The translations under genes were made by a program, and so were the position numbers. Positions 43,191 to 51,725 of a DNA stretch of 64,000 bases are shown piece by piece. The DNA comes from Rhizobium giardinii bv. giardinii H152 (lineage in GTDB: Bacteria > Pseudomonadota > Alphaproteobacteria > Rhizobiales > Rhizobiaceae), in contig NZ_KB902713.1 of assembly GCF_000379605.1 (NCBI RefSeq), positions 124,367-188,366 of the forward strand. Direction: 5' to 3'. The notes below the pieces were generated by a model. The model saw only the letters and a program-made list of their open reading frames with translations, was not told the origin of the DNA and did no database searches. Position 1 is the stretch's first letter. Each line of letters begins with the position of its first letter.

Positions 43191-44678
43191 TTAACGCGCC
43201 CACTGCCTCGGGCCGATTTCATGGATCGAGTTGCCGCGTGAATCCACGCCGACGATAACCGGCATATCGCGCACTTCAATCTGATAAATGGCTTCCATCC
43301 CCAGATCTTCGTAGGCGATGACTTTAGCGGCCTTGATGGCCTTTGCAACGAGATAGGCGGCTCCGCCAACCGCGACGAGATAAAGGGCACCATGTTCGCG
43401 TATCGCATCTATGGCTACCTGTCCGCGCTCGGCTTTCCCGATCATGATCTTCAATCCGCTAGCGGCAAGCAAAGGGGGTGTGAACATGTCCATGCGCGTT
43501 GATGTCGTAGGACCGGCCGGACCTATCACCTCGCCGTCTACAGCATCGACAGGACCGACATAGTAGATCGCGCGGCCAGCGAGATCGACGGGTAGAGGTT
43601 GCCCGTTGGAGATTGCCTGAACCATGCGTTTGTGCGCGGCGTCGCGACCGGTGAAAAGCGTCCCCGACAGCAACAGAACCTCGCCCGGTCGAACCTCAGT
43701 CAAGACCTCTGCGTCAAGATTGTCGAGATCGATTGGCCGCCCCATCGGTCTGTCGAGGTCGTTGAATTTCGGCCAAAGCGACAATGGTGGTGGGACCAGG
43801 CGCGCCGGGCCGGATCCGTCGAGGACGAAATGCACATGACGAGTGGCCGCACAATTCGGTATCAGCGCGACCGGCAGGGACGCGGCATGTGTCGGAAAGG
43901 TTTCGACCTTGACGTCGAGAACGGTGACCAATCCGCCTAAGCCTTGCGCGCCGATACCCAGCGCGTTAATTTTGTCAAAGAGTTCGAGCCGCAACGCTTC
44001 CTCAGCGGTGGCCGCACCGCGGGCTTTCAATTCGAATATGTCGATCGGATCGTTGAGGACCCGTTTGGCCATCACCATCGCCTTGTCCACAGTCCCTCCC
44101 ACTCCGATGCCGAGAATTCCCGGAGGACACCAGCCAGCCCCCAGCTTCTTCACAGTTTCGACGACCCAATCGGCCACCGAATCCGAAGGGTTCAGCACCG
44201 TGAACCTCGCTTTGTTCTCCGAGCCGCCACCCTTCGCCGAGACAGTTACCGAAACCTCGTCTCCCGCTACCAGTTGGGTTTGGAGCATGGCAGGGGTATT
44301 ATCCCCTGTGTTTTTGCGCATACCGAGCGGATCGGAAACTATCGATGCTCGAAGAGGATTGGCATTTAAACGGTACGCGCGCCGAGTAGCTTCGTCAGCC
44401 ATCTCCTGCAACGAGCGCTTCCAGTCGGTTCGCGCCTCGACGCCCACATCGATAAAAATGTTAGCGCTGCCGGTGTCTTGGCACATCGGTCGATGGCCGA
44501 TCGCCGCCATCCGGGAGTTTACCAGTATCTGCCGGATGGCGTTGCGTGCTGCTGCGCTCGACTCGCCCTCGTACGCTGCTGTCAGTGCCGTGACGAAATC
44601 GCCGGGATGATAGTAGGAAATAAATTGTAGCGCGTCCGCAATACTGTCGATCAGATCGGCCTCACGAATGATGTGCAC
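43191..44678 (-). CDS. Class I fumarase-type hydratase ([4Fe-4S], alpha and beta parts fused)
   Basis: 495 aa, one-chain class I fumarate hydratase. The three cluster Cys are visible: PMCQDTGSANIF, GAGWCPPGILGIGVGGT and PNCAATRHVHF. LGIGAQGLGGLVTVLDVKVET is the family loop. The beta part (after about residue 320) has GEVLLLSGTLFTGRDAAHKR and GPTTSTRMDMF. It forms fumarate/malate and, in several relatives, mesaconate/citramalate. The divergent neighbour is a CaiB-type CoA transferase; with CitE-like nearby, mesaconase activity is a reasonable alternative to housekeeping fumarase. It acts in the cytoplasm. Confidence 0.93.
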   Translation of the reverse strand: MHIIREADLIDSIADALQFISYYHPGDFVTALTAAYEGESSAAARNAIRQILVNSRMAAIGHRPMCQDTGSANIFIDVGVEARTDWKRSLQEMADEATRRAYRLNANPLRASIVSDPLGMRKNTGDNTPAMLQTQLVAGDEVSVTVSAKGGGSENKARFTVLNPSDSVADWVVETVKKLGAGWCPPGILGIGVGGTVDKAMVMAKRVLNDPIDIFELKARGAATAEEALRLELFDKINALGIGAQGLGGLVTVLDVKVETFPTHAASLPVALIPNCAATRHVHFVLDGSGPARLVPPPLSLWPKFNDLDRPMGRPIDLDNLDAEVLTEVRPGEVLLLSGTLFTGRDAAHKRMVQAISNGQPLPVDLAGRAIYYVGPVDAVDGEVIGPAGPTTSTRMDMFTPPLLAASGLKIMIGKAERGQVAIDAIREHGALYLVAVGGAAYLVAKAIKAAKVIAYEDLGMEAIYQIEVRDMPVIVGVDSRGNSIHEIGPRQWAR

Positions 44679-44896
44679 TTCGGAATTCTCCCACTCCGTG
44701 CGACTGCGCGCCTTCCGTTGCCATTACAGCTAGGTATTAAGATGCCCGTGGCCCGAACAGTGGCGTCTTGTTTTACAATATCCTGCCGCGCTCCCGGATT
44801 GGCATAGAATATAACTATAGGCTCTCAACAATCTGGTTATTTCCACTTGATGTCGGTCTTAGGCATGTTCAGGCAAGTGGAGCCGGAGGAGCGCGC

Positions 44897-46042
44897 ATGT
44901 CCTGTGATCTTGAGGGTATTTTGGTAGTCTCGTTGGAGCAGGCGGTGGCAGCCCCCTACCTTTCTGGGAAATTGGCAGAGGCCGGCGCACGCGTCATCAA
45001 GGTCGAGCGTCGCGAAGGCGACTTCGCAAGGCACTATGACCATCTCGTCCATGGAGAAAGCGCATACTTTGTATGGCTTAATCGTGGGAAGGAATCGATC
45101 GCCCTCGACCTCAGGGAACCTGGCGACAAGATGGTTATGCAGAAAATCATCGACGAGGCGGACGTCTTCATTCAGAATCTGGCGCCAGGCGCAATCGACA
45201 GACTCGGTTTTGGAGCGGGCCGGATGCGCGCACGCCGTCCTTCCCTTATCACCGTTTCGATCTCGGGTTACGGTGATGAGGGGCCGTACCGCAACCGAAA
45301 GGCCTATGACCTGTTGGTTCAGGCGGAGAGCGGTCTCTCCGCGATCACCGGTAACACTCACGGCTCCGCACGGGTCGGGGTCTCTGTCTGTGACATAGCG
45401 TGCGGCATGACGGCGCATCAAGCGGTTCTGCAGGCACTTTACGCTCGGCAGAAATCCGGAGAGGGCAGGCATATCAGCGTTAGCCTGTTCCACTCGCTCG
45501 CTGACTGGATGAACGTCCCCTATATGCAATACAATTACGGAGGCGTCTCCCCCGACCGTGCGGGGTTGAGCCATCCGACGATTGCCCCTTATGGTGCGTA
45601 TGCGGGTGGTGACAAGCGACACGTCCTGTTCTCTATTCAAAACGAGCGTGAGTGGCTCAATTTCTGCGAGCATGTTTTGAACGATGTGGGCGTTGCTAAA
45701 GATGTGCGGTTTATGAACAATTCTTCGCGTGTCGCGAACCGCGGGGACCTGGACGCGATCATCAATGATGCAATTTCACGCTACAACCGCGAAGAACTCA
45801 TCTCGAAGCTTGACCTGGCAGGGATCGCAAATGGTCGAGTGAGTTCCATGGAAGACATTGCTCACCATCCCCAAAACCGTTTCGTCGACGCTGACACGCC
45901 GACGGGTCCAGTGCGCCTCTTTGCTCCGGGGGCGACGGTGAACGGGGAGAGCCCTCGGTTTGGCCGTGTCCCTGCGATAGACGAGCACGGCTCAGCAATT
46001 CGCGCCGAGTTTTCGGGCGAAAAAGCGATTATAATGACGTAG
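44897..46042 (+). CDS. CaiB/BaiF-family CoA transferase
   Basis: 381 aa from ATG 44897, where CGGAGGAG is well placed; the upstream extension of the frame looks non-coding. LVVSLEQAVAAPYLSGKLAEAGARVIKVER is split by the family start, followed by WLNRGKESIALDLREPGDK and the catalytic Asp in KAYDLLVQAESGL. RVGVSVCDIACGMTAHQAVLQAL and GEGRHISVSLFHSLADWM complete the class III CoA-transferase pattern. Relatives move CoA to dicarboxylates such as itaconate, mesaconate or citramalate. It is divergent from the fumarase gene with 218 bases between. Confidence 0.9.
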   Translation: MSCDLEGILVVSLEQAVAAPYLSGKLAEAGARVIKVERREGDFARHYDHLVHGESAYFVWLNRGKESIALDLREPGDKMVMQKIIDEADVFIQNLAPGAIDRLGFGAGRMRARRPSLITVSISGYGDEGPYRNRKAYDLLVQAESGLSAITGNTHGSARVGVSVCDIACGMTAHQAVLQALYARQKSGEGRHISVSLFHSLADWMNVPYMQYNYGGVSPDRAGLSHPTIAPYGAYAGGDKRHVLFSIQNEREWLNFCEHVLNDVGVAKDVRFMNNSSRVANRGDLDAIINDAISRYNREELISKLDLAGIANGRVSSMEDIAHHPQNRFVDADTPTGPVRLFAPGATVNGESPRFGRVPAIDEHGSAIRAEFSGEKAIIMT

Positions 46043-46390
46043 CCCCGATCTGTATCGGCGAGCTGATCCCGAACTGCGCGTTTCAAGCTTGTGGCACTGC
46101 CTCATGTGAGCGACCAGAAAGCTTTGACGCGAACGCCCTATCGACTGCACCCGCAAACGGCCAACTAACCGATCCTGACGCGCGGCCCCTATCCGGACGT
46201 GGGCATCACGATCAGACCCCGCATCCGCTTTTCAGAATGCGCTGGCAACCCGATGACAGACTCCCGAGAAGCCGTAGGACATGACAACAAAGCGCTCTCA
46301 AAAATTCGATTTCTGCGATGTGCAATTTTATCGGGTGAGACCGCCTTGTCATTGGCGGCCCCACCCCGCGTCGCCTTGGGAGGGCGTGCT
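46043..46390. other. Convergent intergenic region
   Basis: Between the CaiB gene and the minus-strand lactonase gene. Open frames on both strands (about 78 codons) show no known motif and no good start, and nothing else is recognised. No T-tailed terminator was found. Confidence 0.4.
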
Positions 46391-47266
46391 TTATACGTAA
46401 GACTGTTGACCCTCTGCGAGCGCAACTTCGATTAGATAATGTCCGTTCTTCGTCGTCCTGCTCGGATACATCTTCGTCATCTCAGGCTCATGCGGTGTCA
46501 GAACTCTCTCGATTTCAAAGTTGACGGTTTTCAGGATTTCGTGTGTCGCGAAAAGCAGATTCGTCTGGCTACCGAAAGCAAGGCCGACCGGAAGGTAGAG
46601 GGGATCCTCCCGATTGCCGCCATGCATGTTGTCGTGGCGGTACAAAAGATCGCCCGCGTAGGTGTAGACGTCGTCGCTCGATATCTTGCCGTCATTGCGG
46701 ATGATGACATACTGCGAAGCAGCGGTGTGGGTATCGCGGGCGACCCTCACATCAATCCCCGGGAAAAGGTTGTCGACGTTGCCGTCGATTCCACGCATAC
46801 GCCCCTCGCGGGCCAACTGGACGGCGTAGAGCATATCTCCGGTGTCTGTCGCGGTCAGCAGCCACCGGAAGCGGCGATCCAGCAGCATGATAGACACCCA
46901 AGCGGCGAGTTCATCTTGCTGGATATGGAACGTAGCGTTGGGAAAAAGCTCCATACCACCCATGTGGTCGAAATGCGCGTGCGTCAGGATGACGTCTGTG
47001 ACTAGCTCGGGGGAGCATCCGACTTCGTTGAGGATGTCCTCGGGCGGAAACCAGTTCTGGACGTTGAAGCGGTCCATAAACTCCTTCCCATGGGACGTGT
47101 AGTTGACGCCGCAGTCCAGGAGGATCGTCTTCCCGTGGCCCCTGAGAAGCGTGTAGCAGTAGGGAAGTTTTTCCGTACCCAAGTTATGGCGGCCATAAAC
47201 AAGCGAGCTGGTCGGCGCGTCAGGCACCCAGGCGAATTCGAGCATCCAGATAGAGTAGTCTGACAA
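46391..47266 (-). CDS. MBL-fold metallohydrolase, AHL-lactonase/pyridoxolactonase-like (second copy)
   Basis: 291 aa. TTG 47266 is chosen because GGGAGG lies five bases upstream and LSDYSIWMLEF then lines up with the paralogue at 2959. Ligands: LTHAHFDHMGG (HxHxDH), DTHTAASQYV, the Asp of AGDLLYRHDN, and the His of LTPHEPEMTKMYPSR. Size and order of motifs agree with N-acyl homoserine lactonases, but the operon holds an alcohol dehydrogenase and a GMC oxidoreductase, so a lactone from alcohol oxidation is a good substrate candidate. It is the last gene of the operon, 20 bases after the small helical protein gene. Confidence 0.88.
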   Translation of the reverse strand: MSDYSIWMLEFAWVPDAPTSSLVYGRHNLGTEKLPYCYTLLRGHGKTILLDCGVNYTSHGKEFMDRFNVQNWFPPEDILNEVGCSPELVTDVILTHAHFDHMGGMELFPNATFHIQQDELAAWVSIMLLDRRFRWLLTATDTGDMLYAVQLAREGRMRGIDGNVDNLFPGIDVRVARDTHTAASQYVIIRNDGKISSDDVYTYAGDLLYRHDNMHGGNREDPLYLPVGLAFGSQTNLLFATHEILKTVNFEIERVLTPHEPEMTKMYPSRTTKNGHYLIEVALAEGQQSYV

Positions 47267-47286
47267 AGTATCCTCCCGATCCCAAT

Positions 47287-47769
47287 TCAATTTGCAGTTT
47301 GATGAAGCGCGCAGCAAGAATGCTCAAAATCGACGACTTCGAATCCCGGCAGGCATTTGGAGGCGCTTCTGAGTTCCTCCCAGGCGGTCCGCAGCGGAGG
47401 GAGTGGGTCGCGGGCACCTACTGCTCCTGATAACGTCGCGTCGATGTCCTTCATCGCGATGGCGAGAAAACCTCCTGCCTTGCCAAGATGGCGGTGGAAA
47501 TGCCGTGATCGAGGCGTGGGAGAGAGGCCCCGGAATTCCTCGATCCCGGTCCTCAACAGCGTGGTTGCAGCCTGATGGACGCCGATGTCGAGTACGTGCC
47601 GGGACTTCGTGACGGCCAGCAGGACAAGCAGGCCCGCCATGCGGTTGGCCGCGCCATGAAGATTCTCGAAGCACGGCTGCGCCGAGAGTGAATAAGAGGC
47701 TGTAGTCTCGTCCAGAACCTCGACAACCCGCATCGAGATGGTATTTCTCGGTGTCCCCGCAGTCCTCAT
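47287..47769 (-). CDS. Small alpha-helical protein with C-terminal Cys-Cys (second copy)
   Basis: 160 aa, unknown function. It starts in an ATGA overlap with the GMC gene and is followed by the MBL gene. Compared with the protein at 2481-2987 it keeps HLGKAGG (HLGRADC there), DPLPPLRTAWEELRSAS (APLLGLLSNAAIELRRSA) and the ending FEHSCCALH (FDTTACCGG). Overall identity is low but the order and spacing agree. The protein is mostly helical, without a signal peptide or membrane segment. The fixed position between an oxidoreductase and an MBL gene in two separate operons suggests that it works with one of them. Confidence 0.65.
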   Translation of the reverse strand: MRTAGTPRNTISMRVVEVLDETTASYSLSAQPCFENLHGAANRMAGLLVLLAVTKSRHVLDIGVHQAATTLLRTGIEEFRGLSPTPRSRHFHRHLGKAGGFLAIAMKDIDATLSGAVGARDPLPPLRTAWEELRSASKCLPGFEVVDFEHSCCALHQTAN

Positions 47770-49430
47770 GCCGCGTGCTCCGCGCGGGTCACTATCGCGG
47801 CTAACTTTCTGCCCAGAATGAGATCGGCCGCCTTCTCCGCGATCATCAGAGTGGAAGCATTCGTATTGGCCGATGGCATTGAGGGCATGATCGAGGCATC
47901 GCAGACCCGGAGGCCCGCCACCCCGTGGACACGAAGCTCAGCATCGACGACTGTTCCTGGAGAGGAGCGGGGACCCATTCGTGCGGTCCCGATCATGTGA
48001 TAGACAGTCGTCCCCTTCTGACGCGCGAAATCCAGCAACTCGTCATCGCTTTCGAAATTGGGTGTCGGGGATGTCTCCGCTTCGATGTAGCGATCGAGCG
48101 CCTGGGAGCGGAACAGTCGCCGGGCCAGCCGCATTCCTCCGATCAGCGCGTTCTGGTCGGTCTTGTGCGTGAGATAGTTGGGCTGGATCGCGGGAGATTC
48201 GAATACGTCTGAAGACTTGACGTGACAAGAGCCCAAGCTTTCTGGGCGCTCCTGCCATATTCCAAGGGTTAGCCCGGGATGTTTGTCCAGAAGCCCGACG
48301 ACGCCTTCGCGGAAGCTCGCCGGAGCGCAGGCGAACTCAAGGTCGGGGCGCGGGAGTGCAGGATCGGATTTCCAGAAGATGTGGACGAGCGAGGGGCTGA
48401 CGGCGAGGATGCTTGGTCTACCGAGCGCCCACCGAGCGATCTGGCCGAGCAGGGCGGGTCCTTGAGCGACGTCGTTGATTGTCTTCGAGCCTTTGACCTT
48501 GGCAACCATGCGGACCGCGTAGTGGTCGCGGAGATTGTTTCCTACGCCCGCCAAATCATGAAAAATCTCGATCCCGGCGCGGCTGAGGACGTTAGCCGGT
48601 CCGATGCCTGAAAGCTGGAGAAGCTTTGGAGTGTTCAGCGCGCCTGCGGTTAGAATGATCTCCCGCGAAGCGCGGACCTCCCGTCGTGAGCCGCCCGGCC
48701 CCCCCAGCACATACGTGATCCCGACAGCCTTATTGCCTTCGAAGAGAACCGATGTCGCGTGGCAGTTTGTGCGGACATCGACATTGTTGCGTTTGATTGC
48801 CTTGCTGAGGAAGGCCCTTGCCGAACTGTGACGGAACCCCTTGTAGATCGTTCTTTGGAAGAACCCCACGCCGTCCTGCTCTGCTCCGTTGTAATCTGGA
48901 TTTCGGGGAATTCCCAACTCGACGGCGGCGTCGATCAGCGCATCGCTCACTGGATGGTGCCAGTCGAGATCGGTGATCGGTAGTTCGCCCTCACGACCGC
49001 GATAGCGATCGTCGGCGTCGCCTATACGCCTTTCCGATCGCTTGAAATATGGGAGGATCTCGTTGTAGCTCCACCCTGGGTTTCCTTCAGCCGACCAGTT
49101 GTCGTAGTCGATCGCTTGGCCTCTCACATAGTTGAGGCCGTTGATGGAGCTCGATCCTCCAAGCACGCGCCCTTGCGGGAGAGAGAAACTGCGATTGTTG
49201 GTGCCCGGATTCGGCTCGGACATGAAGTTCCAGGTCAGCTTCTTGCTGGAGATGTTCTTGATGTAACCGGCGGGGATATGGATCATCGGATTGATGTCCT
49301 TAGGGCCTGCCTCTAGCAGACAAACCTTGAAGCCAGCTTGGCTCAGACGATTCGTGATGACGCATCCCGACGTTCCGCCTCCAATGACGACGAAGTCGAA
49401 CGTCTCGATTTCTTCTCGCGCGTTTGCCAT
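47766..49430 (-). CDS. GMC-family FAD-dependent oxidoreductase
   Basis: About 554 aa from ATG 49430, with GGAGG directly upstream. FDFVVIGGGTSGCVITNRLS is the FAD loop, LEAGPKD follows, and GRVLGGSSSINGLNYVRG is GMC signature 1. REIILTAGALNTPKLLQLSGIG is split as signature 2. The active-site His is in TVYHMIGTARMG, and the end has LRVCDASIMPSMPSANTNAST. There is no Tat or Sec signal, so unlike the enzyme at 37527 it is cytoplasmic. It may be an alcohol dehydrogenase or oxidase (pyridoxine 4-oxidase is in this family). It overlaps the helical protein gene by four bases and follows the zinc alcohol dehydrogenase gene. Confidence 0.92.
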   Translation of the reverse strand: MANAREEIETFDFVVIGGGTSGCVITNRLSQAGFKVCLLEAGPKDINPMIHIPAGYIKNISSKKLTWNFMSEPNPGTNNRSFSLPQGRVLGGSSSINGLNYVRGQAIDYDNWSAEGNPGWSYNEILPYFKRSERRIGDADDRYRGREGELPITDLDWHHPVSDALIDAAVELGIPRNPDYNGAEQDGVGFFQRTIYKGFRHSSARAFLSKAIKRNNVDVRTNCHATSVLFEGNKAVGITYVLGGPGGSRREVRASREIILTAGALNTPKLLQLSGIGPANVLSRAGIEIFHDLAGVGNNLRDHYAVRMVAKVKGSKTINDVAQGPALLGQIARWALGRPSILAVSPSLVHIFWKSDPALPRPDLEFACAPASFREGVVGLLDKHPGLTLGIWQERPESLGSCHVKSSDVFESPAIQPNYLTHKTDQNALIGGMRLARRLFRSQALDRYIEAETSPTPNFESDDELLDFARQKGTTVYHMIGTARMGPRSSPGTVVDAELRVHGVAGLRVCDASIMPSMPSANTNASTLMIAEKAADLILGRKLAAIVTRAEHAA

Positions 49431-49508
49431 CACTCCTCCAAGTGCAAAGGCATCCTCGTGTCCGCAGACTGCCCGGTCCCTGTCAGTCGTTCATAGAAGA
49501 TTGAAGCA

Positions 49509-50615
49509 TCAATGCTTCATGCGGAGGATGGGCTTGATGACCTTCCCGCTTTCGGAGTCGGCCATCGCCTGGTTGATATCGTCCAGTTCATAGAACTGCA
49601 CGAGCTTGTCGAATGGGAAGCGGCCCTGTTGCCAGTATTCGATCAATTGCGGCACGAACTCCGACGGAACGCTCTGGCCCTCCACGACACCGACCAGCGT
49701 GCGCCCGAACAGGAAGCTGCCGATGTCGATAACGCCTTCGGTTCCGAGGGCCGAAGACCCTACCAGGCCGCACGTTCCCGGCGTGCCAAGGCAATCGACG
49801 GCCTGTCGGAACACCCGCGGAGAACTTGTGCATTCGAGGCTGAAGTCCACGCCGGCGGGGACGATCTCTCTGATGGCCTTGACGCTATCCAACTTGCGCG
49901 CGTTTACGGTGTGGGTCGCGCCGAGTTCGATGGCGAGTTCAAGCCGTTCGTCGTTGAGGTCGATGACGATGATCTTAGTGCACCCAGCGATCTTGGCGGC
50001 CATGGCCGCTGCCATGCCGACTGCTCCCGCGCCAAAGATAGCGATTGATGACCCCTTCTGCGGTTTCAGGCAGTTCAGCACTGCGCCCGCACCTGTTTGA
50101 AGACCGCAACCCAGTGGGCCAATCAGCTCGAGTGGAACATCCCGCGAAATCTTCACGGCGTTCCGCTCGGAAGCGATAGCGTAGGTTGCAAAAGAGGACT
50201 GCTCGAAAAAACAGCCGCTAATTTGGGTGCCATGCGCATCATGGATCGGGCAGGTGCCGTCTGGGCGTGAGCCGCGAAAATTCCTGCCAAAGAAATCCTC
50301 GCAATAGTATGGCGTACCACTCGAACATTTCTCGCACTTACCGCAATAGGCGTAGCTCAAGGCCACATGGTCACCGGGGACAAGACCCTTGACGCCACTG
50401 CCCACCGCTTCGACGATGCCCGCACCTTCGTGGCCGAGAACGACGGGCTGCGGCACGTCGTACCCTTGATCTCGAACCACCATGTCGGTGTGGCATACTC
50501 CAGATGCGACGATGCGCACGAGGATTTCGTCTGCCCGTGGCTCCTCGATGCCTATGCATTCTAAGACCAGAGGTTTCGATTTCTCCCGCGAAATCGCGGC
50601 ATATGCTTGTTTCAT
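49509..50615 (-). CDS. Zinc-dependent alcohol dehydrogenase (aryl-alcohol dehydrogenase-like)
   Basis: 368 aa from ATG 50615; GGAGGAG lies upstream. Catalytic zinc: GVCHTDMVV (Cys), GHEGAGIVEAVG (His-Glu) and the later Cys in LGCGLQTGAG. Structural zinc: CGKCEKCSSGTPYYC. NAD site: AIFGAGAVGMAAAMAAKIAG and VIDLNDERL. This is the class III-like AreB/XylB group that oxidises aryl or allyl alcohols. It is the first gene of the minus-strand operon and has an operator-like element 43-71 bases upstream. The gene at 56417 is a paralogue under the same element by way of its operon. Confidence 0.93.
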   Translation of the reverse strand: MKQAYAAISREKSKPLVLECIGIEEPRADEILVRIVASGVCHTDMVVRDQGYDVPQPVVLGHEGAGIVEAVGSGVKGLVPGDHVALSYAYCGKCEKCSSGTPYYCEDFFGRNFRGSRPDGTCPIHDAHGTQISGCFFEQSSFATYAIASERNAVKISRDVPLELIGPLGCGLQTGAGAVLNCLKPQKGSSIAIFGAGAVGMAAAMAAKIAGCTKIIVIDLNDERLELAIELGATHTVNARKLDSVKAIREIVPAGVDFSLECTSSPRVFRQAVDCLGTPGTCGLVGSSALGTEGVIDIGSFLFGRTLVGVVEGQSVPSEFVPQLIEYWQQGRFPFDKLVQFYELDDINQAMADSESGKVIKPILRMKH

Positions 50616-50657
50616 TAAATTGCTCCTCCAATGCGCCTTGGACGCAAATCCAGGAAA

Positions 50658-50686
50658 GCCTAGGATATGTTCAGACAATCAGTCAA
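50658..50686 (-). promoter_or_regulatory. Promoter/operator of the alcohol dehydrogenase-GMC-lactonase operon (site 3 of 5)
   Basis: On the minus strand TTGACT (50686-50681) is followed by GATTGTCTGAACATATC as the 17-base spacer and a weak CTAGGC. The left half of the operator (GATTGTCTGA) is exact, the right half is changed. Confidence 0.55.
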
Positions 50687-51591
50687 TCAATTTGTTGCCT
50701 GGATAGCGCACAACGCTTTGCCAATCATAGGAACCGCGTGAAGTTCACTGAATTGAAGGATTCGCGAGGCACCTGCGATTGGAACCTCATTAAATTTAAC
50801 AGATTGACTGACGAAAATAAGGTTTTGACTCGTAAAGTCATGGCCCCACCTTTCTCCCTTGGTCAATCCGGTTAGTTCACCGTAGTCACGCTCGTTGAGA
50901 GCGTCGCTCCGCACCGGCGTGCCCGCGTGTCGTTGGCTTCCGACAAAATTATCCGGCATGTCTCCACGGCGCGGCTCAGGTTTGAGCTGAGCGCTTTATC
51001 GAAACGCAGGCCATAGCATCGTGCCGGCTAACGAGTTCCCTCCAGACCACGGCGGCAACGGGCTTGTCTTCCCAGCCCGTTCCGTTCGTTGCCGGAACTC
51101 TGCCTGTGACGGACGACAACAAGTGTAGGCAAGTACTTTACAAACAAACACAAGAACTTACTTTGGTCCGATTGACTGCGTCGAGACGTAAAATTACAGA
51201 GCAAGCGTCATGATATCAATCTCTTCTCTGCGCTCTTGGCTCGTCAACCTCTTGGATAGAATGGTCGCCTGTCAAAAGATGCAACACGCTTGGCAGATTG
51301 CTGATTTTTACGCGCTCAGCGAAAGCTCTAACTGAGGATACGCCATTCTTTTTCATGCCTCACCAGCCCCGTTTTTCGGGCGGTACGGCGGGAATCGCTC
51401 GAAACCTCACTTCCATGAACCTTGGCGGCGAGGCGCGATCCCGCCTGTTGCCTAACGAGGCGTTCATTACTGAGGAAACGGTGGCCGCGTTGTCTTATTG
51501 CTGTATCGAACCAGGAAGAGACAAAAAGAACTGTTAAATCAATGTGATAAACACAGAAAAAGCGTCGAAAACCTCGATTCAAGATAATTTA
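50687..51591. other. Long intergenic region between divergent operons
   Basis: About 0.9 kb without a supported gene. The part from 51120 to 51290 is AT-rich. A 79-codon frame at 51298-51537 has no recognised motif and no clear ribosome site. Both flanking operons carry the same operator element, so the gap may hold further regulatory sites. Confidence 0.4.
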
Positions 51592-51620
51592 TTGACAGAT
51601 TGTCTGCTTATTCATAATGA
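51592..51620 (+). promoter_or_regulatory. Promoter/operator of the third ABC operon (site 4 of 5)
   Basis: TTGACA (51592-51597), 17-base spacer starting GATTGTCTGCTTATTC, then TAATGA (51615-51620). The first ten bases of the operator are exact with one later difference at the right half. It lies 106 bases before the SBP start. Confidence 0.7.
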
Positions 51621-51725
51621 TGCGACCTGCCGTTTAGGGGAGAATTCGGCGACGGCTGGAGGATAACGGCGCTCCAGGTCGCAGACAAAATGGCCGCGTT
51701 GGGTGGCAAGAGGAGGAGAATTTCG

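Noticed and set aside
46391-47266. Calling the MBL proteins quorum-quenching AHL lactonases
   Set aside because: The fold and motifs allow it, but both genes are tied to oxidoreductases and no quorum-sensing gene is nearby; only the fold-level call is kept.
51298-51537. 79-codon frame in the long intergenic gap
   Set aside because: No motif, no ribosome site and composition unlike its neighbours.
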